Below, one piece after another: positions 26,645 through 34,693 of a stretch of DNA of 64,000 bases (positions are counted from its first letter, which is position 1; every line of letters starts with the position of its first letter). The notes beneath the pieces were generated by a model. The model searched no databases. It saw only the letters and a program-made list of their open reading frames with translations, and had not been told where the DNA came from. Made by a program: the position numbers and the translations under genes. The stretch comes from Umezawaea sp036375055. GTDB lineage: Bacteria > Actinomycetota > Actinomycetes > Mycobacteriales > Pseudonocardiaceae. The stretch covers positions 3,533 through 67,532 of the forward strand of contig NZ_DASUSQ010000078.1 in assembly GCF_036375055.1 (NCBI RefSeq), read 5' to 3'.

Positions 26645-26664
26645 TAGTATTCCGTAATTACGGA
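26645..26664. promoter_or_regulatory. Putative promoter -10 and 14-bp palindromic operator
   Basis: TAGTAT (26645-26650) looks like a -10 element and is followed immediately by the perfect palindrome TCCGTAATTACGGA (26651-26664). The AT-rich centre stands out in this GC-rich region. The RBS and GTG of the serine hydrolase follow 20 bases later, so a repressor bound here would cover the transcription start. The HTH protein encoded in the same operon is a natural candidate binder (inference). Confidence 0.5.
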
Positions 26665-26684
26665 CTACCAGAGGGGGAATTGTC

Positions 26685-27746
26685 GTGCTCTTGACCCGAC
26701 GACAGGCGCTCACCGCCGCGGGGGTGGCGGGTGCCTCGATGGTGATCGGTGCAGGGCGGGCGGCGGCAGAGCCGAAAGGGTGGCTCGGCTGGATCTCCGG
26801 ACATCGCGACCACGTCGGAGTAGTCGTCGACGACGGACGCGGAGGCCGGTTGAGCCATCGGCCCCACCAGGAGCACCTCCTGGCATCGGCCGTGAAGGCC
26901 GTGCACGCGGCGGGCTACGCGCTCGCCGTCGAGCGGGGTCGCGTCCAGCCGGACGAGCAGGTGCGCGTCGGCGACTGGGAGGCCTACTACCTCGGCCTCG
27001 ACGGTGGCGCGCACCAGGCCGCGCTGACCGACCTGCGGATCCCGTTCTCCAACGGCCTCACCGCCGACGACCCCGACCGGCTCGTCCCGCTGGACGACCT
27101 CGTGAAGGTCGCCCTGCTGCACAGCGACAACGCCGCGTCGGACTTCGTGCGCAACCGGGTCGGTGACGCCTCCCTGCGCGCGGCGGCGCTGCGCTGCGGG
27201 TGGCCGTCGCCGGACACGCGGTCCATCTCGGGCGAGGTGCTGATGCTCATCCTCCCCGAGCGCGCGCCCGCGAACCCCGCGCACCGCAAGCGCGTGGGCG
27301 ACGAGCTGGCCGCGCGGCTGCTGACCGACACGAACTTCCAGCTGGAGGTCATCGGCCGGTTCCCGCACACCCCCGCCACCTACGACGCCCAGCGGCCGTG
27401 GGCGAGGCGGACGTGGCACGGCTCCGCGGCGCACCTGCACCGCCTGCACCGCTCCATCGCGGGCGGGAGGTTCCCCGCCGCCAGGGTCCACCTGGAACGC
27501 GCCTACGCGGGCTCGCTGCCCGAGGGCGTGCGGGCCATCGGGTTCAAGGGCGGTTCGCTGCCGGGCGTGCTGACGCTGGCGTTCACCGTGCGGTGGGAGG
27601 ACGGGCGGATCGGCACCGCCGTGCTGCTCGCCGACGAGGTCGACGAGCCGATGTCCACTCAGGCCGGTGCCCTGGTCGACCTGACGCTCACCTCGCTCCT
27701 CGACCCGGCGGCACTGCGAGAACTGCGGGACTCAGTCGTAGGATGA
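26685..27746 (+). CDS. Secreted class A beta-lactamase-like serine hydrolase
   Basis: 353 aa with a Tat-type signal: LLTRRQALTAAGVAGASMVIGAGRAAA, RR near residue 5, cleavage after about 28. The penicillin-recognising fold motifs are SAVK (SxxK, about residue 69), SDN (about 145) and KGG (about 289), in the right order and spacing. This could be a beta-lactamase, a D,D-peptidase or an esterase; sequence does not decide. RBS GAGGGGGAA precedes GTG. It overlaps the HTH gene by ATGA, so the pair forms an operon. Confidence 0.85.
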   Translation: MLLTRRQALTAAGVAGASMVIGAGRAAAEPKGWLGWISGHRDHVGVVVDDGRGGRLSHRPHQEHLLASAVKAVHAAGYALAVERGRVQPDEQVRVGDWEAYYLGLDGGAHQAALTDLRIPFSNGLTADDPDRLVPLDDLVKVALLHSDNAASDFVRNRVGDASLRAAALRCGWPSPDTRSISGEVLMLILPERAPANPAHRKRVGDELAARLLTDTNFQLEVIGRFPHTPATYDAQRPWARRTWHGSAAHLHRLHRSIAGGRFPAARVHLERAYAGSLPEGVRAIGFKGGSLPGVLTLAFTVRWEDGRIGTAVLLADEVDEPMSTQAGALVDLTLTSLLDPAALRELRDSVVG

Positions 27747-28225
27747 CCACGGTGGACGTGGCGCGGAGGCTGGCCGAGTTGGAAGAGCGCGTCGCCGCGC
27801 TGGAGGGCGACGACCGGGAGACCGTCGAGATCCCCCGGAGCGAGGACGGCGGCGGCACGATCGCCTACCGCGGCCTCGTGACGCTCGGTGGCGGCGAGGT
27901 GCGGTGGCAGATCGACGTGCGGGCCGAGCGCGTGCTCGGCCTGCCGGACCGCGGCCCGATCGACGTGCTCGCCGCCCTGGCCCACCCCGTGCGCGTGGGC
28001 ATCGTGCGCTCCCTGCTCGTGGACGGCCCGCAGCCCGGATCGGCGTTGCAGGAGGCCGCCGGGCTCGGGTCGACGGGCCAGCTCTACCACCACCTGAAGT
28101 CGCTCACGTCCTCCGGCGTGGTGGAGCAGGACAAGCGCGGCAGCTACCGGCTGAGGACCGCCGCCACCGTGCCCGTGCTGGTGCTGCTCACCGCCGCGTC
28201 CGACGTCGCAGGTCAGCTGAGATAG
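27743..28225 (+). CDS. ArsR-like winged-helix transcriptional regulator
   Basis: 160 aa. An N-terminal coiled-coil (DVARRLAELEERVAALEGDD) is followed by a strand-rich linker, then a winged-helix domain: IDVLAALAHPVRVGIVRSLL, ALQEAAGLGSTGQLYHHLKSLTSSGVVEQDKRGSYRL (about residues 75-145). This is typical of ArsR/HTH_20 regulators, without the metal-binding cysteines. Translationally coupled to the serine hydrolase, so likely to control that operon, perhaps via the palindrome ahead of it. Confidence 0.85.
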   Translation: MTTVDVARRLAELEERVAALEGDDRETVEIPRSEDGGGTIAYRGLVTLGGGEVRWQIDVRAERVLGLPDRGPIDVLAALAHPVRVGIVRSLLVDGPQPGSALQEAAGLGSTGQLYHHLKSLTSSGVVEQDKRGSYRLRTAATVPVLVLLTAASDVAGQLR

Positions 28226-28448
28226 GGATTTTCGCTGTGGGACGAGGGGGTGACGGCGTCCGCTCGGGAGGGTGGACTTCCGCGCGTCGTTCCGGATCCA
28301 CAGCGGACTCGTCGCGCTGGACATGGTCAAACCCGTGCGGTACCAGGAGACCCGGTTCGCCGGGGCGCTGGGCGCGGTGTGGATCGAGGCGCCGTTCGCC
28401 TTCATCGGGTGTCTCCAGGGGCCTGCGCCGGTGCGGGAGCGCGGGCGA
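28226..28448. other. Spacer with a possible gene remnant
   Basis: From GTG 28272 the plus strand reads VDFRASFRIHSGLVALDM and on to about residue 50 with protein-like composition, then runs out of frame antisense into the convergent lectin-like gene with no stop until 29102. No RBS at proper distance and no recognised family. It may be a truncated gene cut by the acquisition of the neighbour, or chance. Confidence 0.25.
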
Positions 28449-29060
28449 CTAGCCCACCGACCAGATCGCCCAGCCGCCCGCCGCGTTCTCCACCCGGACG
28501 ACTCGGCCGTCGGTCGTGCGGGCGAGGACCTCGGTGGCGCCCGTGCCCGCGTCCGTCACCGGCGTCAGCGCCCCGGTGACCGTCCAGTCGCCGATGGCCG
28601 TCCACGGCGCCCACTCCCCCGCCGAGTCGTCGGTGTGGACCAGCCTGCCGTCGGCACCGCGCGCGAACACCTCGGTCGTGCCGGTGTTCGGCTGGTGCAC
28701 GGCCAGCGGGTCGCCGTCGAGGCGCTGGTCGCCGATGGCCGTCCACGGCGACCAGCCCGAGCCGGAGTTGTCGGCGTGCACCAGTCGGCCGTCGGTGCCG
28801 CGGGCGAAGACCTCCGTCGACCGGGTGCCCGGCTGGTGGACGCCGCTGGGCGTGCCGAGCACCCGCTGGTCGCCCACCCGCGCCCACGGCGTCCACCCCG
28901 TCCCGGTGCGGTACGTGTGCAGCACCGCGCCGTCCGCCCCGCGCGAGAACCCCTCAGCGCTGCCCGGCAGGTAGGCGGGATCGGCGGAGGCGGGTGTGGC
29001 GAGCGCGGCCAGGACGGTCATCCCCAGCAGGGTCGAGCCGAGCTTGGCCGCGTTCGTCAC
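28449..29060 (-). CDS. Secreted tryptophan-repeat beta-propeller (PLL/tectonin-like) protein
   Basis: 203 aa with a Sec signal peptide (about 1-26, AALATPASA). The mature part has four repeats of roughly 45-50 residues, each of the form EVFARGTDGRLVHADNSGSGWSPW-type with a W-x-x-W-T-x-I-G end (W near positions 57, 104, 151, 199). Such WxxW repeats form propeller blades in PLL/fucose-binding lectins and related secreted proteins. Probably a carbohydrate-binding extracellular protein; ligand not predictable. Confidence 0.75.
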   Translation of the reverse strand: MTNAAKLGSTLLGMTVLAALATPASADPAYLPGSAEGFSRGADGAVLHTYRTGTGWTPWARVGDQRVLGTPSGVHQPGTRSTEVFARGTDGRLVHADNSGSGWSPWTAIGDQRLDGDPLAVHQPNTGTTEVFARGADGRLVHTDDSAGEWAPWTAIGDWTVTGALTPVTDAGTGATEVLARTTDGRVVRVENAAGGWAIWSVG

Positions 29061-29135
29061 GTGTTCTCCCGAGGTCCGGACCTGCGTCGTGCTCGACGCT
29101 AGGGACCGGACCTTGGAGGAATCTCAAAGCGACCT

Positions 29136-30065
29136 TCAAGCCAGCGCCGGGGCGACCTCGGCGGCGACGAGTTCGACGTGGTCGAGGTCGGCGAGGTCCA
29201 GGACCTGGAGGTAGACGCGGTCGACGCCGGTCTTCTCCCGCCACTCCGAGAGCCGTTCGACGGCTTCCGCCGGCGTGCCCGCGATGCCGTTGGCGCGCAG
29301 CTCGTCGACCTCTCGGCCGATGGCCGCGGCCCGCCTCGCCACCTCGGCGTCGTCGCGCCCGACGCACAGCACCAGCGCGGCGGAGCGGATCACCTCGGCG
29401 GGGTCGCGGCCGATCTCGACGCAGGCCTCGACGACGCGGGTGAACTGCCGGTTGGCCACGTCGTGGCCCTGGAACGGCAGGTTGAACTCGGTCGCGAACC
29501 GGGCGGCCAGCGCGGGGGTGCGCTTCGCCCCGACACCGCCGATGAGCACCGGCAGGGGCGACTGGACGGGCTTGGGCAGCGCGGGCGCGTCCACGAGCCG
29601 GTGGTGCTCGCCCTCGAAGGAGTACGGGCCCTCGGCCGCCCAGAGGCCGGTGATGACCTCCAACTGCTCGGCGTAGCGGTCGAACCGCTCCCCGACCGGC
29701 GGGAACGGGATGCCGTAGGCGCTGTGCTCGGCCTCGAACCAGCCCGTGCCGAAGCCGAACTCGACCCGGCCGCCGGACATCTGGTCCACCTGGGCGACGG
29801 TGATCGCGAGCGGGCCGGGGTGGCGGAAGGTGGCGGCCGTCATCAGCGTGCCGAGCCGGATGCGGGACGTCTCGCGGGCCAGGCCCGCCAGCGTGGTCCA
29901 GGCGTCCGTGGGGCCGGGCAGCCCGTCGCCGTCCCCCATCGCGAGGTAGTGGTCGGAGCGGAAGAACGCGTCGTAGCCCGCGTCCTCGGCGGTCCGCGCG
30001 ACGCGCAGCAGGTCGTCGTAGGTGGCCCCTTGCTGGGGCTCGGTGAAGATCCGGAGTTCCACCAC
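29136..30065 (-). CDS. LLM-class (F420-dependent-type) oxidoreductase
   Basis: 309-aa luciferase-like TIM-barrel protein: ELRIFTEPQQGATYDDLLRVARTAEDAGYDAFFRSDHYL at the N-terminus, LGTLMTAATFRHPGPLA, FGFGTGWFEAEHSAYG and PLPVLIGGVGAKRTPALAARFATEFN. These match the probable-F420-dependent subfamily common in actinobacteria. Two consecutive GTG codons (30065 and 30062) are possible starts. It lies next to, and on the same strand as, a TetR regulator, 23 bases away. Confidence 0.88.
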   Translation of the reverse strand: MVELRIFTEPQQGATYDDLLRVARTAEDAGYDAFFRSDHYLAMGDGDGLPGPTDAWTTLAGLARETSRIRLGTLMTAATFRHPGPLAITVAQVDQMSGGRVEFGFGTGWFEAEHSAYGIPFPPVGERFDRYAEQLEVITGLWAAEGPYSFEGEHHRLVDAPALPKPVQSPLPVLIGGVGAKRTPALAARFATEFNLPFQGHDVANRQFTRVVEACVEIGRDPAEVIRSAALVLCVGRDDAEVARRAAAIGREVDELRANGIAGTPAEAVERLSEWREKTGVDRVYLQVLDLADLDHVELVAAEVAPALA

Positions 30066-30088
30066 GCCAAAGTAGTACGCCGAGCGAA

Positions 30089-30748
30089 CTAGTGCCGCCG
30101 GGACCGCGAGCGACCGCGGACCGGGACCGGCGCGGGCTCCCCGTCGCGCACCCGCAGGCCCTCGACGACGCGCACGATCGTCCACTCGACCTCGGCGCTG
30201 GCCTTCTTCGGGTCCGACGCCGCCGCGATCGTGCTGGCGCCCGCCGACAGCGAGCCGAACAGCAGGCGCGCGGTGGTCTCGACCGGCACGTCCTCGATCT
30301 CGCCGGAGTCGACCAGCAGCTCGATGGCGGTGCGCAGCAGGCCGTAGCTGAAGTGCTCCTCGGCCTCGCGCCAGCGCTCCCAGCCCATCACGACCGGGGC
30401 CTCGTGGATGACGATCCGCTGGTAGGAGGGCTCCAGGCAGACCCGGACGTAGGCGCGCAGGCCCGCGATGGCCGTCTCCCACGGGTCGCCGGGGGCGGAG
30501 ACGATCTCCGACAGGCGGCGCATGAACTTGTTCTCCACGGCGTCGAAGGCCGCTTCGAACAGGGCCTGCTTGCCGCTGAAGTGGTGGTACAGCGCGCCCT
30601 TGGTGACCCTCGCGCGCTTGGTGACCTCGTCGAGCGACGTGCCCGCGTAGCCGCGCTTGGTGAACAGCTCCACCGCGTTGTCCACGAGCGCCTGCCGCGT
30701 GGACTCCGAGTACTCGACCCGCCTCGAACCGATTGTCACCACGCTCAC
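30089..30748 (-). CDS. TetR-family transcriptional regulator
   Basis: 219 aa. N-terminal HTH: ESTRQALVDNAVELFTKRGYAGTSLDEVTKRARVTKGALYHHFSGKQALFEAAFDAV (about residues 11-70), followed by an all-helical ligand domain and an Arg-rich tail. Several in-frame GTGs exist (30748, 30742, 30739); the frame further upstream crosses the operators. Divergent from the 147-aa gene with two clear palindromes in between, so it probably represses itself, the LLM gene downstream and the divergent gene. Confidence 0.9.
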   Translation of the reverse strand: MSVVTIGSRRVEYSESTRQALVDNAVELFTKRGYAGTSLDEVTKRARVTKGALYHHFSGKQALFEAAFDAVENKFMRRLSEIVSAPGDPWETAIAGLRAYVRVCLEPSYQRIVIHEAPVVMGWERWREAEEHFSYGLLRTAIELLVDSGEIEDVPVETTARLLFGSLSAGASTIAAASDPKKASAEVEWTIVRVVEGLRVRDGEPAPVPVRGRSRSRRH

Positions 30749-30757
30749 AACCGTACG

Positions 30758-30787
30758 ACATACCGCCGGTACGTACCGATGGTATGT
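30758..30787. promoter_or_regulatory. Long palindromic operator, site 1, for the adjacent TetR regulator
   Basis: 30-bp dyad centred on ACGT. The outer arms are ACATACC and GGTATGT and the inner arms are CGGTAC and GTACCG, with only two unmatched positions in each half. Located 10 bases upstream of the TetR start codon. Confidence 0.7.
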
Positions 30788-30801
30788 TGGCCTCACGCGG
30801 T

Positions 30802-30816
30802 CATACCGGCGGTATG
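30802..30816. promoter_or_regulatory. Palindromic operator, site 2, for the adjacent TetR regulator
   Basis: CATACC-GGC-GGTATG, a perfect 6-bp-arm dyad sharing CATACC/GGTATG with site 1, 15 bases away. The repetition of the same half-site in the divergent promoter region supports a shared binder. Confidence 0.7.
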
Positions 30817-30866
30817 CGAAAAACTGCGAGTATGACCCCGGCCACCCCACGAGAGGAGGCGTGACG

Positions 30867-31310
30867 ATGGGCTGGAACGACTTCTACCGACGGCGCGACG
30901 CCCTGGACGCCGTGCTGCGGCGCGACCCGGCGGGCCCGCTGGAGTTCGACCGCACCGTGTTCGGGACCGCCGACGAGCTGCTGCTCGCGCTGCACCACCG
31001 CTGGCTCCAGCAGCTCACCGGCCGCCTGGGCGTCGCGCTGGCCGACGCCGACGACCGCGCCGACGCCGTGCTGAGGACCTGGCGCGCCCTGCGCGCCGAG
31101 CAGCCCGTGCTGCGCTCCGTGCTGGACTCCCACCTGACCGACCCCGCGGCCGTCGAGCGCGAGGAGCGCCTGCTGGCGCTGACCTCCGGTCTCGCCGAGA
31201 TGTCCGAACCCCCGACCGAGGTCGCGAGGATCGGCGCCGCGTTCCTCGACCTGATCCGCTCGGAGCCCGCCGCGCGAACGTCGGGGAGCAGGCTGCTCAG
31301 CCGCACCTGA
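30867..31310 (+). CDS. Hypothetical helical protein, divergent from TetR
   Basis: 147-aa soluble, mostly helical protein: MGWNDFYRRRDALDAVLRRDP start, LLLALHHRWLQQLTGRLG and a C-terminal ATG-free tail. ATG 30867 is preferred over an in-frame GTG at 30861, since GAGAGGAGG is correctly spaced only for the ATG. I do not recognise the family. Its promoter region carries the two TetR palindromes, so it probably belongs to that regulon. Confidence 0.72.
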   Translation: MGWNDFYRRRDALDAVLRRDPAGPLEFDRTVFGTADELLLALHHRWLQQLTGRLGVALADADDRADAVLRTWRALRAEQPVLRSVLDSHLTDPAAVEREERLLALTSGLAEMSEPPTEVARIGAAFLDLIRSEPAARTSGSRLLSRT

Positions 31311-31332
31311 ACGACCTTGGTTAGGTGGAGCC

Positions 31333-32256
31333 ATGTGGACCGAAGCCGACATCCCCGACCAGACCGGCCGCACCGTCGTGGTCACCGGCGCGAACTCGGG
31401 CCTGGGACTGCGCTCGGCCGAGGTGCTGGCCGCCAGGGGCGCTCGGGTGCTCATGGCCTGCCGTTCCCCCGAACGGGGCGCCGAGGCGCTCCGGCGGGTC
31501 CGCGCGAGCGGTGGTGAGGCCGAACTCGTGGCGCTCGACCTGGCCGACCTGTCGTCCGTGCGGACCGCCGCCGCGGACGTCCGCGAGCGGACCGGTGACG
31601 CGGTCGACGTGCTGATGAACAACGCGGGCGTGATGGCCACCCCGCGCGGCTGGACCGTCGACCACTTCGAGACCCAGTTCGGCACCAACCACCTCGGGCA
31701 CGCCGCCCTCACGTGGCTGCTGATGCCCGCGCTGCGCACCCGAGCGGGCGCGCGGGTCGTGACGCTGTCGAGCCTCGGGCACCGGATGGGCGGGTTCCAG
31801 GTCGCCGACCCGAACTTCGAGGCCCGCCGCTACTCGGCGTGGCCCGCCTACGGCCAGTCGAAGCTCGCGAACCTGCTGTTCGCGAACGCCCTGGCCAGGC
31901 ACCTGGTGGCCGCGGGCCTGGACGTGACCTCCGTCGCAGCCCACCCCGGCCTGACCCGCACGAACCTCGGCCTGAACCACGCCAAGGCCCAGGGCAGCGC
32001 CGTGCTCGACAAGATCGTGCGGATGTGGGACGCGGTGGGCACGCAGAGCGTCGAGAAGGGGGTGTTGCCGCAGCTCTACGCTGCGACGGCGCCCGGCGTG
32101 GCGCAGAACGACTACTTCGGACCCGACCGGCTGGGCGAGACCCGCGGCCACCCGAAGCCCGCCGCGCGGTCGAGCGCCGCGAAGGACGAGGTCGCGGCCG
32201 ACCGGCTGTGGGACCTCACGGCCACGCTCACCGGGGTCGATCCCGATCCGGCGTGA
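31333..32256 (+). CDS. Short-chain dehydrogenase/reductase (retinol-dehydrogenase-like)
   Basis: 307-aa classical SDR: cofactor motif VVVTGANSGLGLRSAEVLAARGA (TGxxxGxG), NNAGVMATP, catalytic Ser in VVTLSSLGHRMGG and YxxxK in PAYGQSKLANLLFANALARHL. The size and C-terminal region (GVLPQLYAATAPGVAQNDYFGPD) match the RDH/WW-oxidoreductase-like group. Substrate unknown. It lies 22 bases after the 147-aa gene and may be co-transcribed with it. Confidence 0.92.
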   Translation: MWTEADIPDQTGRTVVVTGANSGLGLRSAEVLAARGARVLMACRSPERGAEALRRVRASGGEAELVALDLADLSSVRTAAADVRERTGDAVDVLMNNAGVMATPRGWTVDHFETQFGTNHLGHAALTWLLMPALRTRAGARVVTLSSLGHRMGGFQVADPNFEARRYSAWPAYGQSKLANLLFANALARHLVAAGLDVTSVAAHPGLTRTNLGLNHAKAQGSAVLDKIVRMWDAVGTQSVEKGVLPQLYAATAPGVAQNDYFGPDRLGETRGHPKPAARSSAAKDEVAADRLWDLTATLTGVDPDPA

Positions 32257-32284
32257 CCCCGCACACGCGCGCGCGGAGCGTAGG

Positions 32285-33298
32285 GTGACCTCTGTGACGC
32301 CGGTACCAGAGGGTCGGAAGCTGCTGCGGCTCGAGGTCCGCAACAGCCAGACGCCGATCGAGAAGAAGCCCTCGTGGATCAAGACGAAGGCCAAGATGGG
32401 CCCCGAGTTCCGGGAGCTCAAGGGCCTCGTCAAACGCGAAGGGCTCCACACGGTCTGCGAAGAGGCGGGCTGCCCCAACATCTACGAGTGCTGGGAAGAC
32501 CGCGAGGCCACCTTCCTCATCGGTGGCGAGCAGTGCACCCGGCGGTGCGACTTCTGCCAGATCGACACCGGCAAGCCCTCTGACCTCGACCGCGACGAGC
32601 CCCGGCGGGTCGCCGAGTCGGTCCAGGCGATGGGTCTGCGCTACTCCACCGTGACGGGTGTCGCCCGCGACGACCTGCCCGACGGCGGCGCGTGGCTGTA
32701 CGCGGAGACCGTGAACCAGATCCACGCGCTGAACCCCGGCACCGGCGTCGAGCTGCTGATCCCGGACTTCAACGCGGTGCCCGAGCAGCTGGCCGAGGTC
32801 TTCGAGTCCCGGCCCGAGGTGCTCGCGCACAACGTGGAGACCGTGCCGCGCATCTTCAAGCGCATCCGGCCCGCGTTCCGCTACGAGCGGTCCCTCGACG
32901 TGATCACCAAGGCCCGCGAGTTCGGCCTGGTCACCAAGTCGAACCTGATCCTGGGCATGGGCGAGACCCCGGAAGAGGTCACCCAGGCGCTGCGCGACCT
33001 GCACGAGGCGGGCTGCGAGATCATCACGATCACCCAGTACCTGCGGCCCTCGCCGCGGCACCACCCGGTCGAGCGCTGGGTGAAGCCCGAGGAGTTCGTC
33101 GCGCACTCGGACGACGCCAAGGCCATGGGCTTCTCCGGCGTGATGGCCGGACCGCTCGTGCGCTCGTCCTACCGCGCGGGCAGGCTGTACGCGACCGCCG
33201 TGGAGAAGCGCGGCGAGGAGCTGCCGGAGAACCTGCGGCACCTGCTCCAGGCCGGTTCGGCGGCCCAGGAGGCCAGCTCGCTGCTGGCCCCCCGCTAG
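32285..33298 (+). CDS. lipA: Lipoyl synthase
   Basis: 337-aa radical SAM enzyme that inserts two sulfurs into octanoyl groups on E2. The auxiliary cluster motif is CEEAGCPNIYEC and the radical-SAM cluster motif CTRRCDFC (CxxxCxxC). NLMLGMGET-type motif appears as SNLILGMGETPEEV, and the C-terminal RSSYRA holds the Ser ligand to the auxiliary cluster. GTG at 32285 is used; GTG 32294 is possible. Cluster supply may involve ErpA. lipB is separated from it by seven accessory genes. Confidence 0.97.
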   Translation: MTSVTPVPEGRKLLRLEVRNSQTPIEKKPSWIKTKAKMGPEFRELKGLVKREGLHTVCEEAGCPNIYECWEDREATFLIGGEQCTRRCDFCQIDTGKPSDLDRDEPRRVAESVQAMGLRYSTVTGVARDDLPDGGAWLYAETVNQIHALNPGTGVELLIPDFNAVPEQLAEVFESRPEVLAHNVETVPRIFKRIRPAFRYERSLDVITKAREFGLVTKSNLILGMGETPEEVTQALRDLHEAGCEIITITQYLRPSPRHHPVERWVKPEEFVAHSDDAKAMGFSGVMAGPLVRSSYRAGRLYATAVEKRGEELPENLRHLLQAGSAAQEASSLLAPR

Positions 33299-33310
33299 CC
33301 ACACGACACC

Positions 33311-33340
33311 CCGTGCCCCGGCGTCCGCGCCGGGGCACGG
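33311..33340. terminator. Terminator between lipA and the convergent gene
   Basis: Perfect 13-bp stem, arms CCGTGCCCCGGCG and CGCCGGGGCACGG with a TCCG loop; suitable for both directions. Confidence 0.8.
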
Positions 33341-34375
33341 CTATGCCCGGACCGGCTCGTCGACCACCACGCCGTCCAGGGTGCGCACGAAGTCCGCACC
33401 GAACGCGCTGGACGGCGTGTGCGACCCCGCGGGCACGTCACCGGCGAGCAGCCGGTCCACCACGCGGACGACCGCGTCGGCGGTGAGGTCGTAGCCGTTG
33501 GGCGTGGTGAGCGCGATGGACACGGTGTGCCCCTCGGCGTCCGACGCCTCTCCCCACACCTCGGAGCGGGTCCGGCCGCGCAGGGCCTCGTCCGGGCCGC
33601 TGACCCGCTGCGCCAGCGCCTTGCCGACGTTCTGCGCCAGCGACGAGCGCAGCAGCGGCGCGAACAGCGCCTGGACGTGCCCGGTGAGGCCGGGCAGGAC
33701 GGTGAACGTGGTGATGTTCGGGATGCCCGTCGACCGGTAGGCCGTGCTCACGTCGCCCCACGGGATCGACCCGACGTCGCGGGCACCCGACCGGAACGCG
33801 GCGCTGCGCCTGCGGTGGCCGAGCCGGACCCGGCGCAGCTCGCCGTCGACCCGCGCCCGGCCACCCGCCGCGCTGCCCTCGACGGACGTCTTCGTCGTGC
33901 CGGGGCTCGCCCCGCCGCCCGCGGCGAACGCGAGGTCCAGGTGCGTCGCGCTGGGCAGTTCGGCCTTGAGCATCGCCGCCACGCAGTCGGTCGGCACGAC
34001 GTCGAAGCCCGCGCCGGGCAGCAGCACCACCCCGGCGGCGCGCGCCTCGGCGTCACGGGTCGCGACGGCCTCGAACACGTCGATCTCGCCGGTGATGTCG
34101 ACGTAGTGCGTCCCCGACGCCAGGCAGGCGTCCACCATCGGCGCGGACGTCGCGGAGAACGGGCCCGCGCAGTGCACGACCAGGTCGACGTCGGCGAGCG
34201 CCTGCTCGGCGTCCTCCAGCCCGAACACCCGGTGCTCCAGCCCGAGCCGCTCGGCGAGGGGGGCGACCTTCGCCGCGGACCGTCCCGCCAGGACGGGCCG
34301 GTGGCCTCGTCGCACGGCCAGATCCGCGATCAGCTCGCCGGTGTACCCGTTGGCGCCGTACAGCATCCACGTCAT
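33341..34375 (-). CDS. Saccharopine-dehydrogenase-like (trans-acting enoyl reductase type) protein
   Basis: 344 aa. The Rossmann start MTWMLYGANGYTGELIADLAVRRGH and AGRSAAKVAPLAERLG, then HCAGPFSATSAPMVDACLASGTHYVDITGE and GAGFDVVPTDCVAA, are characteristic of the saccharopine dehydrogenase NADP-binding family found in actinobacteria, which includes mycobacterial trans-enoyl reductases. The ATG at 34375 is chosen over TTG 34381. Substrate unknown; lipid or polyketide reduction is one option in relatives. Confidence 0.85.
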   Translation of the reverse strand: MTWMLYGANGYTGELIADLAVRRGHRPVLAGRSAAKVAPLAERLGLEHRVFGLEDAEQALADVDLVVHCAGPFSATSAPMVDACLASGTHYVDITGEIDVFEAVATRDAEARAAGVVLLPGAGFDVVPTDCVAAMLKAELPSATHLDLAFAAGGGASPGTTKTSVEGSAAGGRARVDGELRRVRLGHRRRSAAFRSGARDVGSIPWGDVSTAYRSTGIPNITTFTVLPGLTGHVQALFAPLLRSSLAQNVGKALAQRVSGPDEALRGRTRSEVWGEASDAEGHTVSIALTTPNGYDLTADAVVRVVDRLLAGDVPAGSHTPSSAFGADFVRTLDGVVVDEPVRA

Positions 34376-34399
34376 GCACAAGACGCTACCAACGAGTAG

Positions 34400-34693
34400 C
34401 TAGTGTCGGGAGCGCCGTCTGCCGACGAGCCCGCCCGCCGCCAGCAGCACGCCTCCGCCGATCGCCATCGGCAGGGCCCAGCCCATCCGCTCGTTCCGCA
34501 GCCGCTCGCAGATCCCGACGAACGTCGGATCGATCTTCTCGACCTCAACCTGGTCGAAACCGATGCCCAGCGCGTTGCCGCACGACACGGGTGAACCGCC
34601 GGGGGTGTCCGACGACATCGGCACGAACATGATCAGCAGGCCGGCGAGCAGGAATGCGAGACCAATCACCATCGTGACCGTCCTCGGCGCCAT
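34400..34693 (-). CDS. Small two-span membrane protein
   Basis: 97 aa with helices at about 5-25 (VTMVIGLAFLLAGLLIMFVPM) and 70-90 (WALPMAIGGGVLLAAGGLVG), and an external loop with two Cys (VSCGNALG and VGICERL) that could form a disulfide. C-terminal GRRRSRH. Similar small membrane proteins occur widely in actinobacteria; function unknown. ATG start is well placed. Confidence 0.72.
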   Translation of the reverse strand: MAPRTVTMVIGLAFLLAGLLIMFVPMSSDTPGGSPVSCGNALGIGFDQVEVEKIDPTFVGICERLRNERMGWALPMAIGGGVLLAAGGLVGRRRSRH

